64,000 nucleotides of DNA. Source: Rostratula benghalensis. Its lineage: Eukaryota > Chordata > Aves > Charadriiformes > Rostratulidae. Shown in pieces: positions 62,412-64,000 of this stretch. The notes under the pieces were generated by a model, which worked only from the letters and a program-made list of their open reading frames with translations, did not search any database and was not told the origin of the DNA. Position numbers and translations under genes: made by a program. Every line of letters begins with the position of its first letter. Positions within the stretch are counted from its first letter, which is position 1. The stretch is from assembly GCA_013399305.1 (NCBI GenBank), contig VXAI01000189.1:1556316-1620315 (forward strand). The letters run 5' to 3'.

Positions 62412-62509
62412 CTGAAGGTTATGTTCAAAACATGTCAGAGATTTATTGAATAAATCCAGGAATTCTACAGTAGAATTTGATAATCCCTCACTGCTGTTCT
62501 TTAAACAAT
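62412..62509 (-). CDS. OSTM1: OSTM1 exon: lumenal domain, sequon-rich part
   Basis: OSTM1 is the heavily glycosylated single-span partner (beta subunit) of the lysosomal chloride/proton exchanger CLC-7, needed in osteoclasts and neurons. This 98 bp exon has a TTGACAG acceptor and a CAG/GTATTT donor. After a split Asn codon it encodes [20 protein letters not shown] and then [12 protein letters not shown]. It has two cysteines and three N-glycosylation sequons (NSS, NST, NKS). It reads in phase into the next exon. By comparison with the human gene it is probably exon 3 of 6. Confidence 0.9.
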
Positions 62510-64000
62510 CTGTCAAAGAGAAAGAAAAACATCAGGATATTCTAATTTCTAACATTTCCATAGCTGACAAGCCCCAGACACTCCACTCCTGCAAAAAGAG
62601 CTCTCGACTACAAAAGACAGGTCTAGTCAACACTGCTGTCTCCTTATCTGCCTGCCACTGATGTCTCAGACCTGCTGACCTAACCCTTCATCGAGAACAT
62701 ATTTCAGAATTAATTTGCCTTGATTAAGTGAAAGATGAAGACTATTATCAAGAGCTTTCTGAAGAGGAGGTCTGAATCATTTTTGGACTTTAAGATAAAA
62801 CAAGACATTAATTTTATTTTCTACCCTGCAAATCTGGCTTTGCCCAGCAACAGTAACAGCCACTACACGAAAGCAGAAACACCAGCAGTGGAGATGGAAT
62901 GGAGAGCACCCAGGAAACAGCTACACCAGGAACACAATGGCAGAACCAGAGAGGTGGTTATTATTGTTAAAGAAAAGAGCTGACTGCTTCACCAGCTTGG
63001 AGGGAAACTCTGGGGCTTTTCTTCCAGTCACAGGCTCAACCCTACCGTGTTACTCCTTCCACCCCACTTCAGGTGCTCTAACCAGACAGACCCTTGAAAA
63101 CAACTGTGGTTTTGGAATTTAGATGTTCAGCAACAGCACCATAAGAGCAAGCCAACATCCTAGAGAATTCTCCAGAAAGAAGGAAGTGTCATCAGCACTG
63201 AGGGTGAGCATTCAGGGGGACGCTGGGCAGACAGCACACAGGTCACAAGCTACACATGGCAGGAGAGCACAGACCACAGAGCTCCTCCTGTACCACCTCT
63301 CCCATCCTCACACAGCCCAGACTCACAAAAGGAAACAAACTCTTCTGGGCTCTCAAGGTGTTCTGCAGCAAACCCAGCATTTTTAACACTCAGTGCCACA
63401 GTGCTATTCCCTCTCTTTTCTAGTCCCACTTCCCACACCAGGGGAATGGCAAAAAGCCACAGTTCAGCTGCAAGGATGGCACAGCACCATCAGCATGGGG
63501 AGAGTGGGATACAGGGATAGACCTGGACACCCTCCACCCATAAAATGAAATACAAAGAAAGGCTGCGGAGGCAGATACTGTTCAATGTGTAAGCATTCCA
63601 GAATTACTGACTTTATTAACAAAAAAGGAAAAATTTATTATGCAAGTCTTTTAAAAAAAATGGGAATCATAGAATGGTTAGAGTTGGAAGGGACCTTCAA
63701 GATGATCAAGTTCCAATCCCCCTGCCATGGGCAGGGACACCTCTCACCAGACCAGGTTGCTCAAAGCCCCATCCAGCCTGGCCTTGAACACCTCCAGGGA
63801 TGGGGCAGCCACAGCTTCACTGGGCAACCTGTTCCATTGTCTCACTGCCCTCACAGTAAATAATTTATTTCTAATATCTAATCTAAATATCCCATATTTG
63901 AGTTTAAAACCATCAACCCTCATCCCATCACTACACTTCCTGACAAAGAGTCCCTCCCCATCTCTCCTGTAGGCCCCCTTCAGATACTGGAAGGTGCTAT
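62510..64000 (-). other. OSTM1 intron, continuing beyond the window
   Basis: Begins at the TTGACAG acceptor of the 62,412-62,509 exon. No further OSTM1 exon was recognised before the window end. It contains the CR1 copy at 63,666-64,000. Confidence 0.75.
63666..64000 (-). mobile_element. CR1 LINE 3' end (cut by window edge)
   Basis: The plus strand begins AATCATAGAATGGTTAGAGT, then TGGAAGGGACCTTCAAGATG, the reverse complement of a CR1 3' terminus, and runs in the usual block order to the window edge. It closely resembles the copy at 13,162-13,625, so they are probably the same subfamily. Confidence 0.95.

Noticed and set aside
1..64000. tRNA, rRNA, snoRNA, CRISPR or operon-type systems
   Set aside because: Looked for by eye on both strands. 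No cloverleaf, box C/D pair with guide, or regular repeat-spacer array stood out; the sequence is ordinary vertebrate gene territory.

Overview
This is a vertebrate nuclear genomic window, almost certainly from a bird. The evidence is CR1 LINE fragments with typical avian 3' ends, avian-type LTR repeats, compact introns with canonical GT-AG splicing, and a CpG-island promoter. It holds parts of two neighbouring genes, both transcribed from the minus strand: the 5' part of SEC63 (about 1-34,900) and the 3' part of OSTM1 (about 56,700-64,000 and beyond). I recall the same order and orientation (SEC63, then OSTM1 upstream of it) from human 6q21, which supports both names. No bacterial-type features, CRISPR arrays, tRNAs or rRNAs were seen.

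SEC63: eight complete coding exons and the start of a ninth can be placed to the base. Every visible intron has GT/AG ends, all exon phases are compatible, and the reading frame is unbroken from the ATG at 34635 to residue 253 at the window edge. The visible part encodes membrane segment 1, the loop, segment 2, the ER-lumenal J domain with its HPD triad, and segment 3, then enters the cytosolic Brl region. Intron 1 is 19.4 kb and carries most of the repeats. The promoter is a CpG island (about 34,130-35,480) with a reverse CCAAT box, a (CG)7 run, a G-quadruplex-prone 5' UTR and a hexamer tandem repeat that is itself G-quadruplex-prone.

Intergenic region (about 35,000-56,700): it holds CR1 fragments in both orientations and a badly decayed endogenous retrovirus (about 36,800-40,700) in the same orientation as SEC63. 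The retrovirus still shows a primer-binding site, gag capsid traces, reverse transcriptase and integrase. The rest is unique sequence, some of it TAAT-rich and possibly regulatory.

OSTM1: three consecutive coding exons (62509-62412, 61032-60868, 60040-59875) are placed exactly. They encode the cysteine- and sequon-rich lumenal domain, the single membrane segment and the start of the cytosolic tail. The small last coding exon should lie between about 56,700 and 59,870, but I could not identify it with confidence.

No new multi-gene system was found. The most useful second looks are the promoter repeats, the decayed provirus with one long open frame, the unplaced OSTM1 terminal exon and a local intronic duplication in SEC63.
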